Origin: Rhizophagus irregularis
Lineage: Eukaryota; Glomeromycota; Glomeromycetes; Glomerales; Glomeraceae
Length of the DNA stretch: 64,000 nucleotides
Reading direction: 5' to 3'
Assembly (NCBI RefSeq): GCF_026210795.1
Contig: NC_089432.1
Coordinates: 496,001-560,000, forward strand
Below, one piece after another: positions 34,401 through 46,317 of the stretch; position 1 is the first letter of the stretch, and each line of letters starts with the position of its first letter. The position numbers and the translations under genes are program-made. The notes under the pieces were generated by a model, which made no database searches, was not told the origin of the DNA, and saw nothing but the letters and a program-made list of their open reading frames with translations.

Positions 34401-36927
34401 TTTATCAAAAACACAAACAGAATCTTTAATTATTCCTTTTAGAAGGATGTTTAAAAACAAACTAAAATTCGCTCGTTCAGCGCCTAACGCTATACTCGAT
34501 AATCCTTATATATATGGATATAGAGATTTTTACGACAATCAACTTCAAGCCAAAATTACGGATTTTTGTATTCAACTTAACGACAATGGTCTCTTAGGAA
34601 AAGTTACTGAAATTCGTTTAAAATCCTTACAGGATCAATTATGGACATCGCGCCCATTAATAGAAAAACTTCCTTATAATCGTGTTTCGCACACACGAAA
34701 AAATAATTATATTCTTAATATGCTTTTATTATGCTATGATAATAATATTTCGTTAGAATATTTAGATGATAATATTTTTCCATCAATTAAAGGAGGTAAA
34801 ATTCCTTTGGAAGACGTGGTAGATAATGCATATTATTCTAAACATAGGAAGAGACTTCGTGAAAAGAATATCTTATTTTTAGATCAAATTATTTCAGGTG
34901 ATAAATTTCATTTATTGTTATGGAAAGAAATACTTATTAAGGCTTATATTCCTATTTTTTCACAACGGAAAGAAACTAAATGGTATTCAGATATTAGAAA
35001 TTTAATTACTTCAGATGGTGTTCATTTGAATCATAATATAACACAATTATTTGGCGCTCGTGTTGATAATGTGGAAGAGACTCGATCATATGATATTACT
35101 AAAAAAAATAGATCTTTAGTTGCATGTTATAATTCACAATTTAACTCTGTAGTCATTGGAAAGATTCAAGGAATAGATGAAACAAAACGACCTGTTATTA
35201 AACATTTTCATATTGATATGTCTCGATGTACCGATACACATACTTATATATATCAATGTATGGAATATGGATGTGCTGCTAATGCATCATTATCAACTCG
35301 ATCACCTTGTACGTTTTCTGCTGACTGGGAATGTTTAGTACCATTATTAACAGATTCTCAATTTGCGCCTAGTCAACTTACAAACTTAATAGAATTTAAT
35401 ATTTTTGACATTTTTGATTTTGCAAAAAAGAAATATGATATTATAAATCAAGCGTTAACGCAAAATCACGTGATTTCTCCTTCTTCACAATTACAAGATA
35501 ATATAATTTTAGATTTATTAGATTCTTCAACTTCAAGAAATGACTTGTTAACTATACAACGAACATTAGCTCCTTTTGACAATAACAATTATTATATTTT
35601 TGAATTTTACACTGATGGATCTTTAATCGAATTAGGTACTGAGCAATGTAGTATCAGTTGCGCCTTCGCTCAGATTAGTGATTTGTTTGATATACCTCAT
35701 GTCGAATTTTATTCTACTATTGATAAATGGCCTTCTGCATATAGAGGAGAATTGTTAGCTGTTCTTTTAGCATTAAGCGTTGTTCCAAAAAATAGTAAAG
35801 TTAGAATTAACACAGACTCGCTTAACGTGATTACTCAATTTGAAAAATTGAAGAAGTCAAGATTTTCTCAAACCTCACGTGAATACTTTAAGGCTAATAA
35901 TAATTTCTTATGGGCTATTTTATGTAGAATCATATTAACATTGAACTTGCATGTGGAAATGTTTAAGGTTGTTGCTCATGGTGATGATATGGGTAATAAT
36001 TATGTAGATAATTTGGCAAAAATTGCACATACTGATCAAGATCGCTATATAGTTTTACGACAGAACGCTTGTATGATGAAAGTTCTTCCTTGTTGGAATG
36101 GAATTATTATTGAAAATAAGCTGCGCTCATTTTTGAAAAATATATGCAACTACAAAGGTTTAGAAAATTTTATTAATTTGAATAGAAATTCTAAATATCG
36201 CACGCTAGAAGTCGACTGGACATCCACATTTAGTTGTTTAAATTGTGACATAAATAACAATGAAACTTCTGTTTCTTCTTCTAAAACAAAAGCTCAAAAA
36301 GTTCACTTGTTAATTGAAGAAATTCCTACAATTGAACAGATGAAGAAATCATTGTTTGACTTATATGATGGTTGGATGTGCCCTATATGTGGTCTACAAG
36401 ACGAAACCTTTAATCATGTCTGGACGTGTAGTGGTCATTATGATATTATTAACAACATTCGAGATAAGACTATTAATCATCTCTTAACTTGGATATTAGA
36501 ATATAATGATAATATACAAGATTTTAATGCTCTTATGGCACTTGATATATGGGATATATCTTATGATCCTAACGTGTTTACTTTTATTGACTTGATTAAA
36601 GGTATTATACCTATGTCGCTTTCAGAATTATTGAATTCCTGGACTACAAAGAAAAATGTTGTTGATGTTTTGGTTCAAATGAGACAGTTTATTTTTAATG
36701 CTATATTCGAAGAAGTTTGGATTCCAAGGTGTTCGCATTTGAAGGAATTTGAACATTCTATAGGATTAACTAAAAAGAAAAAATTAGAATTCAAAAGCGT
36801 TCATTCATTACCTAGTAATAATAGTAGTTATACTAATAATATTCATTATGATTCTTTAGATAGTGTTAGGAATTACATTTATTTTGGTAAAAATATAATA
36901 GAATTTTATACTAATCTTACTTCGTAG
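31468..36927 (+). pseudogene. LINE ORF2 (endonuclease-RT-RNase H), one nonsense codon
   Basis: 1,820 codons in a single frame, interrupted only by TGA at 33814-33816 (codon 783), between VLT and IDQGEVISPLLW. The APE endonuclease covers about residues 45-280: TNIRTL, AETNL, GDFN, RIDYIW and TTDHN. The reverse transcriptase shows NGKATGPSGV, SNSRPITLLETTRK, SQDMGKAYDRV and the catalytic YMDD at 839-842. RNase H shows FYTDGS, YRGELLAV, NTDSLN and GNNYVDNLAK, giving a complete D-E-D-D set. The C-terminal knuckle is CPICGLQDETFNHVWTC. The stop falls inside the RT domain before YMDD, so this copy should not make active RT unless read through. Everything else is intact, so inactivation is recent or a sequencing error. 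Confidence 0.92.
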
Positions 36928-37229
36928 CGCCATCGTAGATTTTAGTAGTTTGATTTATATAATTTTATAGGGTCAATTTTACTTTCTTCTGCAGGGCGGG
37001 CTTCAACTTACCAAGTTTCGGCTAGTGTATGGGAGGTAGTGGGTTAATTAAAGAAATGGTTTTTAGGTGTAGTTGGTTATATCTTTAATAGTTTCGTATT
37101 TAATTGCCCCACCGTCGAAGTAGATTCTTCTGATAGTTTAGTTCATTTTTTTATTTTACTTCTTCATTTCTGATATGTTTATAAAATTTGTATTCGCTAA
37201 CTATTACTGTTCAATAAAAATAAAAATAA

Positions 37230-37248
37230 AAATTTATAAAGTATCACC
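37230..37248 (+). repeat. LINE target-site duplication, 3' copy
   Basis: AAATTTATAAAGTATCACC directly after the AAAAAT tail; see 29214-29232. Confidence 0.9.
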
Positions 37249-38079
37249 TAATTTATTAAAAATATTATGTTAATTTAATGATACTACTCGGCACCATGAA
37301 TTTTGCCTAAATTATACAAATTTTTTGAAAATTTGAGAGGTGTAAAATTTTGATAATAAATACATTATTATAAATAATGAAAGGTTAGGCAAAAAAACCA
37401 ATTATTTTTGTTATATTTATATACTAATTTGTAGCTTAAAATTAATCAATTCAACCTATCTATTAATACAAATTTTTTTTAAAATCATGGATCGACAGTA
37501 ACTTGGGTCAAGGTATAATGGCGGCAAAATTAACAAAAATCCTAAATTTCATTTAACTTGGATACTGTTGTTAAATGTCAATTTCGCAAAATTCTGGCCA
37601 GAATTACAGACGGCCCGAATTACTGCCGATTATCGAATATTATTTTAGCGAGATAGATTTATATGATTTATTTTAATAAATGATAATCAATAGTAGATAA
37701 TAATTTAAACAAATAACTAATTTAAATGATTTAAAAATTTTTTTTAGAATTTTTTTTATCCGATATTTTAATATCCGGATAAAAACTGCGTATTTTTTTT
37801 TTCGGATATACCGCAGTTTTTATCCGTACACGATTAAAGCACTAATAACATTTAAGATCATTGAAAATTAGTCAAATGATAATGTCATTTAACATCACTA
37901 AGTCAGGGCTAACATTTCTTGCAGAGATGCGAGAAATTTCTTTTGACATTGTCAATGCATTTAGTATGAAGTATTCATTAATCACAAATTTATACTACGG
38001 TTAGAGTATAATAAAATTATGTCATAATCAAATATCACGTCACGTCAATAGGAAAATATATATAAAAATTTTATTTAAT
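37249..38079. other. Intergenic, contains hairpin repeat
   Basis: No gene seen. TATCCGGATA-type repeats and a perfect hairpin occupy 37740-37830. Confidence 0.5.
37776..37826. repeat. Perfect 15-bp inverted repeat
   Basis: CGGATAAAAACTGCG (37776-37790) pairs with CGCAGTTTTTATCCG (37812-37826) across a 21-nt loop. The arm is related to GGATAGAAACTGCGG near 4216, so it is a dispersed repeat or a short MITE end. Confidence 0.6.
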
Positions 38080-39723
38080 TTATGATTTTATAATGAATAC
38101 ATTAGTTACTAATACATTTTTTTTTAAAATATAAACGAAATCAGTACTTAAAGAAGAATAAATTTGAACCTTAATATTATATAATTCAAATTCTTTTACT
38201 TCATCTTTTAAGACGAATAATTCATTATTATTCACCTTAAAACCCAAATATTTAACTCTTTTCTTTCTCATAATATAGTCCTTTATATAATGTAAAATAT
38301 CATTCCCGCTTTCACGAATAATAATAATTTTAATACATAATCTATTAATAAAAGTATTTTGAGAATTTTTTAAAAATATTTTAAAATCATTTGCATTTTC
38401 AATTATAAGATTTAAATCTAAATATTCTAATTTAAAAGGTAGGATTTGTCCTAAATTTTGTAATACAATTAAGCTAATTTCAAAATTATTAGATGAATCA
38501 CTTATCTGATGAATTGCAAGATGATTAAGATTTTGACCAATATTTTCAATAAAATTGAATAATGAATAAATATTTTGATCATCAAATCCGAATAACTCCA
38601 AAACTTTAATCTTCATACAATAACTTATAATTAATTCAAGTGATTGTTGTTTTGATTCATTTATTAATGGCCCAAAACTAATATTTTCTAAATAATTACC
38701 AGATTTTTGTAGTAATAATTGTAATGAATCAATATCTAGCAACTCATTATTCATAAATAAAGTTTTTAATTTAAAAGGTTTGGTAATATTAAGAATTCGT
38801 TCAATAAAAGAATTTAAAGAGTAACAATCAATAATATGAATAGATTCTAAAACATTTAATTGTTCAAATATTTCATTAAAAGCAAAAATGTTATTAAAAC
38901 TAATATTACGAAAAGTAATTATTTTTAAAGTATTCAAAATATTAGAATTTTTGAATGAAGTAAATAAATAATTTAAGTTTCTGTAATTAGATTTATGTGG
39001 TAAATGAATTATATTTAAATATTGATCATAACGACAACCATGAAATTCATAACTAAGTGATGAAATTGTATTAATTGATTTTAAATAAGGGATAATTGTT
39101 GTTATATTTATATGTGTTGGACAAATGTTGAAATTTAAATTTTTGATATTATGAATGAAACTTTGATTTTGTAAAATTAATTTAAAAGCAATATTAAAAT
39201 AATCACAATCATCATTTGAAAAGATAAAAATGTCAAAAGTATTCAAATTTATTTCTCTTTCAATAAATATCTTAAATAATGATTCATATATAAATTTTAA
39301 AAGATCATATTTTGGATGTGATTGTAATGTAAGTTGATTTGATTGATTTCCAATTTCTCTAGTTGATGAATCTCTAACCCAAAGTTTAATAGTTGAAATA
39401 ATATTCTGTGTATTTAAATATTTAATGAAACTAAGATAATTGAATAATGTATTTAAAGGGGATAAATTTTTATTAATACCATAATCTTGTAACTTTTCTT
39501 TATCTTTTTCTTCTAAATATTGTAAATAAATTTCAATGAAATGATAATATTTAAATTTTTTAATTGAAAATGTGTTTTCCCATAATAATGGAATTGCTAA
39601 ACGACACCATAATCTATTAACTAAAATACATGAATACAATGTTGAAATATCATTCCGTAAATATTGTATAATTTCATCCGTTAATTCGGTTAAATCTCCT
39701 GAAAATATTTTTGAGCATGTCAT
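38080..39723 (-). CDS. F-box/LRR-like protein
   Basis: 547 aa, one exon. Residues about 10-52 form an F-box (LTELTDEIIQYLRNDISTLY, then CILVNRLWCRLAIPLLWENTF), the part that would bind SKP1 in an SCF ubiquitin ligase. The rest is a long Leu/Ile/Asn-rich region with irregular LRR-like spacing, presumably for substrate recognition. Single-exon F-box genes of this type are a large family in Rhizophagus. The start is the first ATG, just before the F-box. It is transcribed divergently from the kinase at 40342. No break seen. Pieces of a related gene lie at 42913-43491. Confidence 0.88.
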   Translation of the reverse strand: MTCSKIFSGDLTELTDEIIQYLRNDISTLYSCILVNRLWCRLAIPLLWENTFSIKKFKYYHFIEIYLQYLEEKDKEKLQDYGINKNLSPLNTLFNYLSFIKYLNTQNIISTIKLWVRDSSTREIGNQSNQLTLQSHPKYDLLKFIYESLFKIFIEREINLNTFDIFIFSNDDCDYFNIAFKLILQNQSFIHNIKNLNFNICPTHINITTIIPYLKSINTISSLSYEFHGCRYDQYLNIIHLPHKSNYRNLNYLFTSFKNSNILNTLKIITFRNISFNNIFAFNEIFEQLNVLESIHIIDCYSLNSFIERILNITKPFKLKTLFMNNELLDIDSLQLLLQKSGNYLENISFGPLINESKQQSLELIISYCMKIKVLELFGFDDQNIYSLFNFIENIGQNLNHLAIHQISDSSNNFEISLIVLQNLGQILPFKLEYLDLNLIIENANDFKIFLKNSQNTFINRLCIKIIIIRESGNDILHYIKDYIMRKKRVKYLGFKVNNNELFVLKDEVKEFELYNIKVQIYSSLSTDFVYILKKNVLVTNVFIIKS

Positions 39724-40341
39724 TATTGTAAACGAAGAAAATAAAAAGAAAGAAAAAGTGAGTTATTAAATTTCAAATTATGCCAAATTAAGTTAATTTT
39801 TGTGGAGTATGAATTCCGATTACGCATGTCGCACAAAACTTGTTGATGTTGATCATTCTTGAAGTGGGACGATCACAATAAAAGAGAATTTTAAAATAAT
39901 TTAACTTTAAAGACAACGTGAGTTTTTATAATTATAAACAATTTTTTTTTATTGTATATTGTGAACATTTTATTATTCCAAAATGTTTTTAGCTAATTAA
40001 TTATAAAGTTTGTTATTTTTATTATTTTAGATAAAGTTTGATAATTTTTTTTTAAAAAAAAATCCTATTTTTTTTATTTTTATTTTTTATTTTTTGATTA
40101 ATCTATATAATTAAAAAAATTCATAAATTTATTTATTTATTTATTTTGTCATTTGATCTTACCTATTATGGAAAATTTAAATAATTTGCCAAAATTGAAT
40201 TATTGGTTATTTGACTTGTCTTTTTTATATAATTTGTTGCCGATCTTGAAATCATTCAAACATAAAATAACGATTTCCCCACTATTTTTTTTTTATTTTT
40301 ACAAATTAACATTTTTTTTGTTTAATAAATTATTAATTAAA
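39724..40341. other. Divergent intergenic region (F-box gene / kinase)
   Basis: 618 bp shared upstream region. The part from about 40210 belongs to the duplicated kinase block. An in-frame upstream ATG at 40153 would extend the kinase by 63 residues of hydrophobic, T-rich translation. The paralog begins at the later ATG, so this stretch is taken as 5' flank. Confidence 0.6.
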
Positions 40342-42340
40342 ATGGATGAAATTAAACTAAGTGATGACGTATTTGAACAAATAAAAAAGTTCGATCGTTA
40401 TCATTTGACTAAAGAACAAAAATCGTTAATTGATAAACTAATAATAGACAAAGAATTAAATAAACGATATAAAAATAATGGGTTATGTAAAAATTGTAAG
40501 CAGATTAATACTCATTATGATTGGTGCCAGCCATGTGTTTCTAAACGTTTTCAACAAAATTTCAAAAATTGGACAAGTGGAAATCATGTCGTTGATGAAT
40601 TTATTCAAAAAGCACAATTAAAAGCTGAATGTGAAAGTCAAATCATAGAGTGGATTGAATATGATAAATTTGAAGATGTTGAATATTTAGCAAAAGGGGG
40701 ATTTGGAACTACTTTTAAAGCAGGTTGGAAAGATGGTCCTTGGACAATAAATAATTCTCAATTGGAAAGGAATGGTGAAACAAAAGTTGCTTTAAAGTGT
40801 TTACATAACTCACAAGGTATTACGACAGAATTCTTAAAAGAAGTAAGTTATTTTCATTAAATTTAAATTAGTCTTTATAAATGTTAAACTAACTATAATT
40901 TTCTTTTAAAGGTTGAATCAAACATTTTAGTATATAGTTCTATTTGGATAGTTGATTGTTTTGGTATTACCAAAGATCCAAAAACAAATAATTTTATGAT
41001 GGTAATGGAATTAAAAAATGGTAGCTTAAGACAACATTTGAATAACAACTTCATTTCACTGAATTGGGAGCAAAAGTTGGGGAGTATACAAAGTATTGCA
41101 CATGGTCTTAGTGATATTCATAAAAAAGGATTAATTCATAATGATTTTCATTGTGGAAATATATTAAGTAATTTTAAAGAACATGCTTATATCACTGATT
41201 TGGGATTATGTCGACCAGCAAATGTCAAATCCTCTCAAAATAATAATAAAAAAATATATGGAGTATTACCTTATGTAGCTCCGGAAGTTTTAAGAGGAAA
41301 AGAATATACTCAAAAAAGCGATATTTATGGATTTGGAATCATTGCATATGAAATTTGTACAGGTTTCCCTCCTTATTATGATATACCTCATGATGAATTC
41401 TTAGCAATGAAAATTTGTAAGGGGTTGAGGCCAAAGTCTAATTATAAAATTCCTCAATTAATTTTTGACATTATTAATCAATGTTGGGATGCAGACCCTT
41501 TAAAACGACCTAATGCAGTTAGATTAAATAATTTATTTTTTGATTTATGGAAAGATATCGCTTACAAGAAAATGGATTCTGTAATTTATGGGCAAGTTAA
41601 AGAAGCAGATGATATTAATAAAAAGTTATCTTTTTCATCACCTTTGATATCCACTGGTACTATATCATATAAAACACATCCTCAAGCGGTTTATACAAGT
41701 AGACTTTTAGATTTTAATAATCTTCCAGAACAAAAAAATGCCGATAATAATAATGATTTACTTGGAATAGAATATTCAGGTAAACATATATAGTTTTCCA
41801 TAATAATTTAAATTATTTTACAATTCTAACAACTAATATTTATAGATTCCTTAAAAATCGATTTTACTAAACTTGATATTAATTCTAAAGGTAAATTACT
41901 CTCGTATGTGATTTTTTTGATTTATTAAATTTTAATTAAAACTATCTTTTATTATAGATGAAAGTAATTAAACTCGGATTACTTAATATTAAAGTATAAA
42001 AGATTATTATATTTTTATTTGTATTTGTATTTTGAAATTGGAGATTAAAGAATTATTTATTATATAAATTTTCCAAATCTATATAAATTTCCTAATTTAA
42101 ACGGTCTTCAGATTGGAGTCCTGCACAAAACTTCATATTTTTGAATCCGATTCGGTTCCAATATCTTCGTGTTTATTTATTAATAAAATTTGTATTTACT
42201 ATTAAAATAAATTTTTGTACTGTATTTATTTTGTTAATAAAGTTATTTATATTAGTTATTACTATTTATTAAAAAATTATCAATGAAATTATTAAAATTT
42301 ATTTACTAGAAAACTATCAACAACGTGATTTACTATTATC
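40210..42340. repeat. Inverted segmental duplication, partner of 4450-6620
   Basis: Reverse complement of 4450-6620 with introns and both flanks preserved; about 34 kb separates the copies. Confidence 0.85.
40342..41971 (+). CDS. TKL-like protein kinase with N-terminal Cys ribbon, copy 2
   Basis: Exons 40342-40842, 40912-41779, 41846-41890 and 41958-41971 give 475 aa, ending ...DINSK-DESN. All phases match copy 1. Same layout: CxxC...CxxC ribbon (CKNCKQIN...WCQPC), WIEYDKF linker, GGFG loop, KVALK lysine, catalytic loop HNDFHCGN, DLG, APE and a C-terminal VYTSRLLDF motif. The HRD Arg is Asn here and His in copy 1, so both are non-RD but differ at the same site. Copy 1 has a three-residue duplication (VSC) next to its ribbon that is absent here. 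Both frames are open, so both may be expressed. Signalling role inferred only from family. Confidence 0.88.
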
Positions 42341-42912
42341 TATAATTTTATACTTTACAAAACAAATAAAATCCATATTAAATTCTTTATATTTTATTAA
42401 TAACTAGATAAAAGATAATACATATGTTAAATGTTTGATACTTTTTTTATTCAATTAAATTTTTATAGCAAAGGATCTGCAGAAAATGGAAATTTGGCGT
42501 GGCATCAAATAAAAGTAAATTATTTGAAACTTTGGGACAAATATTATTTATTAAACTACTGTATAATATTGTTTACTGCCCAATTGCATTACTTTTTATT
42601 TTTACGTAAATTTAAATCCTTACAAAGAATTATCAAAATTAATAACGGAACACATTTCCTAATCCGGAATCACTTACCATGAATAACAATGCATCCCATC
42701 TAAAAAAAGGTTAGCAATATTAGCATTTATCAATAAAGTATTAAACGAACATTAAAGTGGTTGGAATTCAAATAACAGATAATTTCGTTTTATTAATAAT
42801 GATATTTATTCAAATCTATGGATATTATATAAAATATGGAAAAAAATCTAAAAAAAAATAACACATCAAATAATAACAAATAAATAATAATATAAAACCC
42901 TATAAAAAATTA
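42341..42912. other. Intergenic, no supportable gene
   Basis: An 83-codon ORF at 42431-42682 has no motif, no paralog in the window and AT-driven composition; not called. Confidence 0.5.
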
Positions 42913-43320
42913 TCAACATTTATCCAGTTCATCAGATGGAAAAATGTTAATACTTTGATCCTTTAATGAATTAATAATTTCTAATTCATCATTCGTCCAA
43001 TCAAATTCACACATATAACCTTTATTAATTCCCAATATCTTTAAAGAATTATGAACTTTTTGATAATTATTTACATATTTTAAATAATCTTAAATCTTCT
43101 TTTCCCTCAATATAAATAATCCACTTTTTCAAATTTGCTCTACAATTTTTCGTAAAATATTCAAAAGATAATAGATCGATATGAAAATCTAAAAATAAAT
43201 ATTCAACAAAATTTAAATAATCACCCAAAGTTTTAACTAATTGACTGGCATGATCTATCTCAATTTTTAAGAATTTTAATGATGACATTTCACAAATAAG
43301 TGTAATCATTGAATCTAAAT
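42913..43320 (-). pseudogene. F-box/LRR protein, C-terminal fragment with frameshift
   Basis: Two frames join across about 43080: ...MSSLKFLKIEIDHASQLVKT ... EGKEDLRLFK, then YVNNYQKVHNSLKILG ... CEFDWTNDELEII ... FPSDELDKC and stop. This is the typical tail of Rhizophagus F-box proteins. The N-terminal F-box is missing and one base is lost or gained. Confidence 0.7.
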
Positions 43321-43341
43321 CTTGTTTTATTTAATATTTAG

Positions 43342-43491
43342 ATACAAGTAAAATTTGTTCTATTGAATATTATAGCGAGAATATACAATGATAAGCTAGA
43401 AAACTTAGTTTTTACGTCATTATTTGAAGTGTTCATTGAAAATGAAGGAAATTTACATTCTTTCGAAGTTGTACTGTCTTTGATATGAGGT
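43342..43491 (+). pseudogene. F-box/LRR protein, internal fragment, inverted relative to neighbour
   Basis: Reads NDKLENLVFTSLFEVFIENE and GNLHSFEVVLSLI before a stop. This is the usual mid-section of the same family, but on the opposite strand from the fragment at 42913-43320. An inversion has broken the gene. Confidence 0.6.
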
Positions 43492-44378
43492 TTAAGTATT
43501 TAATAATATGGAGATTTTACAAAGTCAAAATCTTACATGCGATATCAGAAATTTAACTTTAGATTTTTTGTTATTTCAACTCAAAATCTTATTTCATTTT
43601 TGAAATTTTTAATCAATTTATTAAATTTTTAAAATTTTGATAATAAAGTTTTAATATCAATATGTGTAAATATTAATTTATTTAATTTTGATAATACTAA
43701 TTTATTAATTTATTAAAATTTCGATAAAATTTTGATAATATTATTTCGATAATATAAATTTAAAATTTATTTATAGCTTCAAAATGAAATCGATTAAAAT
43801 AAACTGTTAATATGCAGTAACTGCATTTTGAAAATTTTAATTAAGTCCAAACTGAGTTTTGACTATAGTTTTGCTTTAAATTTAATGAGTGTGTTATTTG
43901 ATCAAGATTTGGTTTCAATTTAAAAAATTTCTGCAAACGAAGTTTTGGACCCAAGTTGGTTTTAACATGTTAATTTTGGCAAATTTAAATTTAATGATAA
44001 TTATTACAACAATATTTAAATATTAAAAGATAAATTATTCAATTACAAACTGATTTTATTTATGTAAAAATGGTTTGCAAATACTCTATAATCAGTGTTG
44101 AATATAAAAAAAAAACTATTTATAAAGAAATAAAAATATTTGTCCAATTACAAACTGATTAAACTGATTTCACCTAGTTTACAAATACCTTATAATCAGT
44201 GTTAAACAAAAACTATCAAAAAAGAAAATAAAATATGGTTTTACAATGATTTCATTTATTCCTTTTGATTAATTATTTTCGTTTTAAACTTATAACCTAT
44301 TAAATAAATTAAATAATTTATAAATTTTAAATATTTTTTTAATTAAAAAAAATAAATAAATAAATAAACACAACTAAC
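43492..44378. other. Intergenic with a short imperfect tandem duplication
   Basis: About 44038-44120 and 44152-44215 repeat TTACAAACTGATT ... ACAAATAC..TATAATCAGTGTT (period about 115 bp). 43945-43987 is identical to the last 43 bases of the window. Confidence 0.55.
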
Positions 44379-44833
44379 TTACTTTGTGAAGTCAATAACT
44401 TCCATTGAATAAAGATTTTTTGTAAATGTATTAAGTAATCGAGATGTGTAATAAGCTTCTGGATGAGTAGTTGATTGATTACTTTCAATAGATAAAAGAT
44501 TTGCTTTTCTATATTCTTCTGCTTTTTCAAATTGCTTTTTAATTTCCTCATCATCAGCATAATGAAATAGTTCAATCGATTTTTTTAAGTCAATAGCACT
44601 TGGTCTATTATTTGGATTTGAATCCCAACACTTTTTCATTAATTCACCATAACATTTTGGTATTTCTGACTCGTTTATTTCAGGTCTAATTCCATTACAT
44701 ATATTTAATACTAAAAACTCATCATGTGCACAATTGGAAAAAGGTTGTTTTCCAGTTGCTATAAAATACATGATCATGCCAAGACTGTATATATCTGCTG
44801 CTTGAGTATAAGGTTTACCTTTTAATACTTCAG

Positions 44834-46317
44834 CCCTATAAGAAATATGTATACGGAAAGGATACGTTTTGTATACATTTTATGTACGTTTCTATAGATT
44901 CCGTATACAAATTCCGTATATTTAATAAGCAATTCATTTTTGAACATTTTTTAAAAAACTAATGTATCGGAAAAAATTAATCATATGGAATGTATACGGA
45001 ATTTTTAAACTTAATATTTTTAGAAAATAATTTTACAAAAATCTCGTATCATAACACGAGATCACGTGATGATATGTTTTTTGTTTTTATATAAACCCTT
45101 ACTTTGATAAGTTTGATCTTCCGATCTTCCTTTCTGTCTTTCCCTACCCTCTCTTTTCTCTTGTCTTATTTTTGTTATTTTTTCTAAATTTTCCTTCTTT
45201 TTTCGTCACCCCCCTTTAAAAAAAAAAATTTTTTTTTTCGTACCGCACTTTAAAAATTTTTTTTTTCATCACTCTCCTTTAAAAAAAAAATTTTTTTTTG
45301 ATTTTATTCTTTTATTCCCACTCTTCTTTTTTTTAAAAAAATTTTCTTCTTTCTATTTCTATTTCCTCTTTATAAAAAATTTTTTATTTTTCTAACTTTG
45401 ACGTCCTCCCTTTAAAAAAAAATTTTTTTAAACTTTCCTAACTTCGTTACTCTCTTTTTAAAAAAATATTTTTTTTGATTTATTCTTTATTCCCCTTTCT
45501 TTTTTATTTATATTTATCCCTTTTTTTATTTCATAGGCCAGCAGATTTTTTTTTGTGAGAAGATTCAGTTTCTTTTTTCTTTTTTGTAGATCAGTTTGGG
45601 AGTCTTTCCTTTTTGTTTCTTTTTTTTTTTGTAAGTTGGGTTCAGATTCTTTTCTTTTTGTAGGTTGTTTCAGTTTTGTTGCTTTAGAGTCTTCTTTTTT
45701 TGTAGGTCAGTTTTGGATTTATTTTGTTGTTTTGGTTTCTTTTTCATCAGATGCTTCATAATTCTTTTCATTTATGTAGGTCAGACATTCTGGAGTTCTC
45801 TTTCTTTTTTTGTAGGAATGCTGACCTTTGGTGACTTGGACGATTGCAGATACTATATGAAGGAGGGGGTTTTGTTTCCAATTAAGTTAGACGTTCTTAT
45901 GTTTCTTTTTTTTGTTTTTTTTAGGTTGTTTGACTCCAAATGAACCTGAACTTATAGATAATTTTGGTTGCAATAGGTGGTTTTAATAAGGAGGGAATTT
46001 TCATAATGTATTTGTATTTTGTTTATTTTTTATTTTTTATTTTATTTAATAAAGTAAAATTAGATTTATGTAAATATAATTATAGTAAACTGTAATACAA
46101 ATAGTAAATTCAGTGACCAAATCGTATAAATTTCGTGATAAAATCAGTGATCAAATCATGTAAATTCCATATGAATTCCGTGTAAATTCCGTATCCAAAC
46201 CATATTTTTAGTGATACGGAATTGTGCATTTTTCCGTATCCTATTATGATACGTTATTTCTAAGGAAAAAAATCGTATAAAAACTTTATAAAAAACGTAT
46301 CCAATTTTTTTATAGGG
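44834..46317 (+). mobile_element. TIR DNA transposon, non-autonomous, 1,484 bp, 3-bp TSD
   Basis: Termini are CCCTATAAGAAATATGTATACG and, reverse-complemented, CCCTATAAAAAAATTGGATACG. CAG (44831-44833 and 46318-46320) is duplicated, and removing insert plus one CAG restores the APE codons of the kinase. Internal T-rich minisatellite (TTTTTGTAGGTCAG) and CGTATAC repeats occur but no transposase. A 3-bp TSD suggests the Harbinger or CACTA groups; the termini alone do not decide. Second copy at 1-1086. Confidence 0.88.

Larger units (their letters stand above)
29233..37229 (+). mobile_element. Full-length non-LTR retrotransposon (LINE), two ORFs
   Basis: 7,997 bp between perfect 19-bp TSDs. A short 5' UTR, ORF1 (29305-31458), a 9-nt gap and ORF2 (31468-36927, one internal stop) are followed by a ~300-bp 3' UTR and a tail of AAAAAT repeats. 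ORF2 combines APE-type endonuclease, reverse transcriptase and RNase H, plus a C-terminal CCHC, which places it in the RNase-H-bearing LINE group rather than RTE-like elements. A related 3' end lies at 56109-56289. Confidence 0.95.

Noticed and set aside
40153-40341. Upstream in-frame extension of kinase copy 2
   Set aside because: The paralog starts at the later ATG, and the extension is T-rich translation that is not conserved as protein.
45555-45943. Cys/Phe-rich ORFs that look like a membrane protein
   Set aside because: They lie inside the TIR element's minisatellite; the other copy (1-330) does not preserve the frame.
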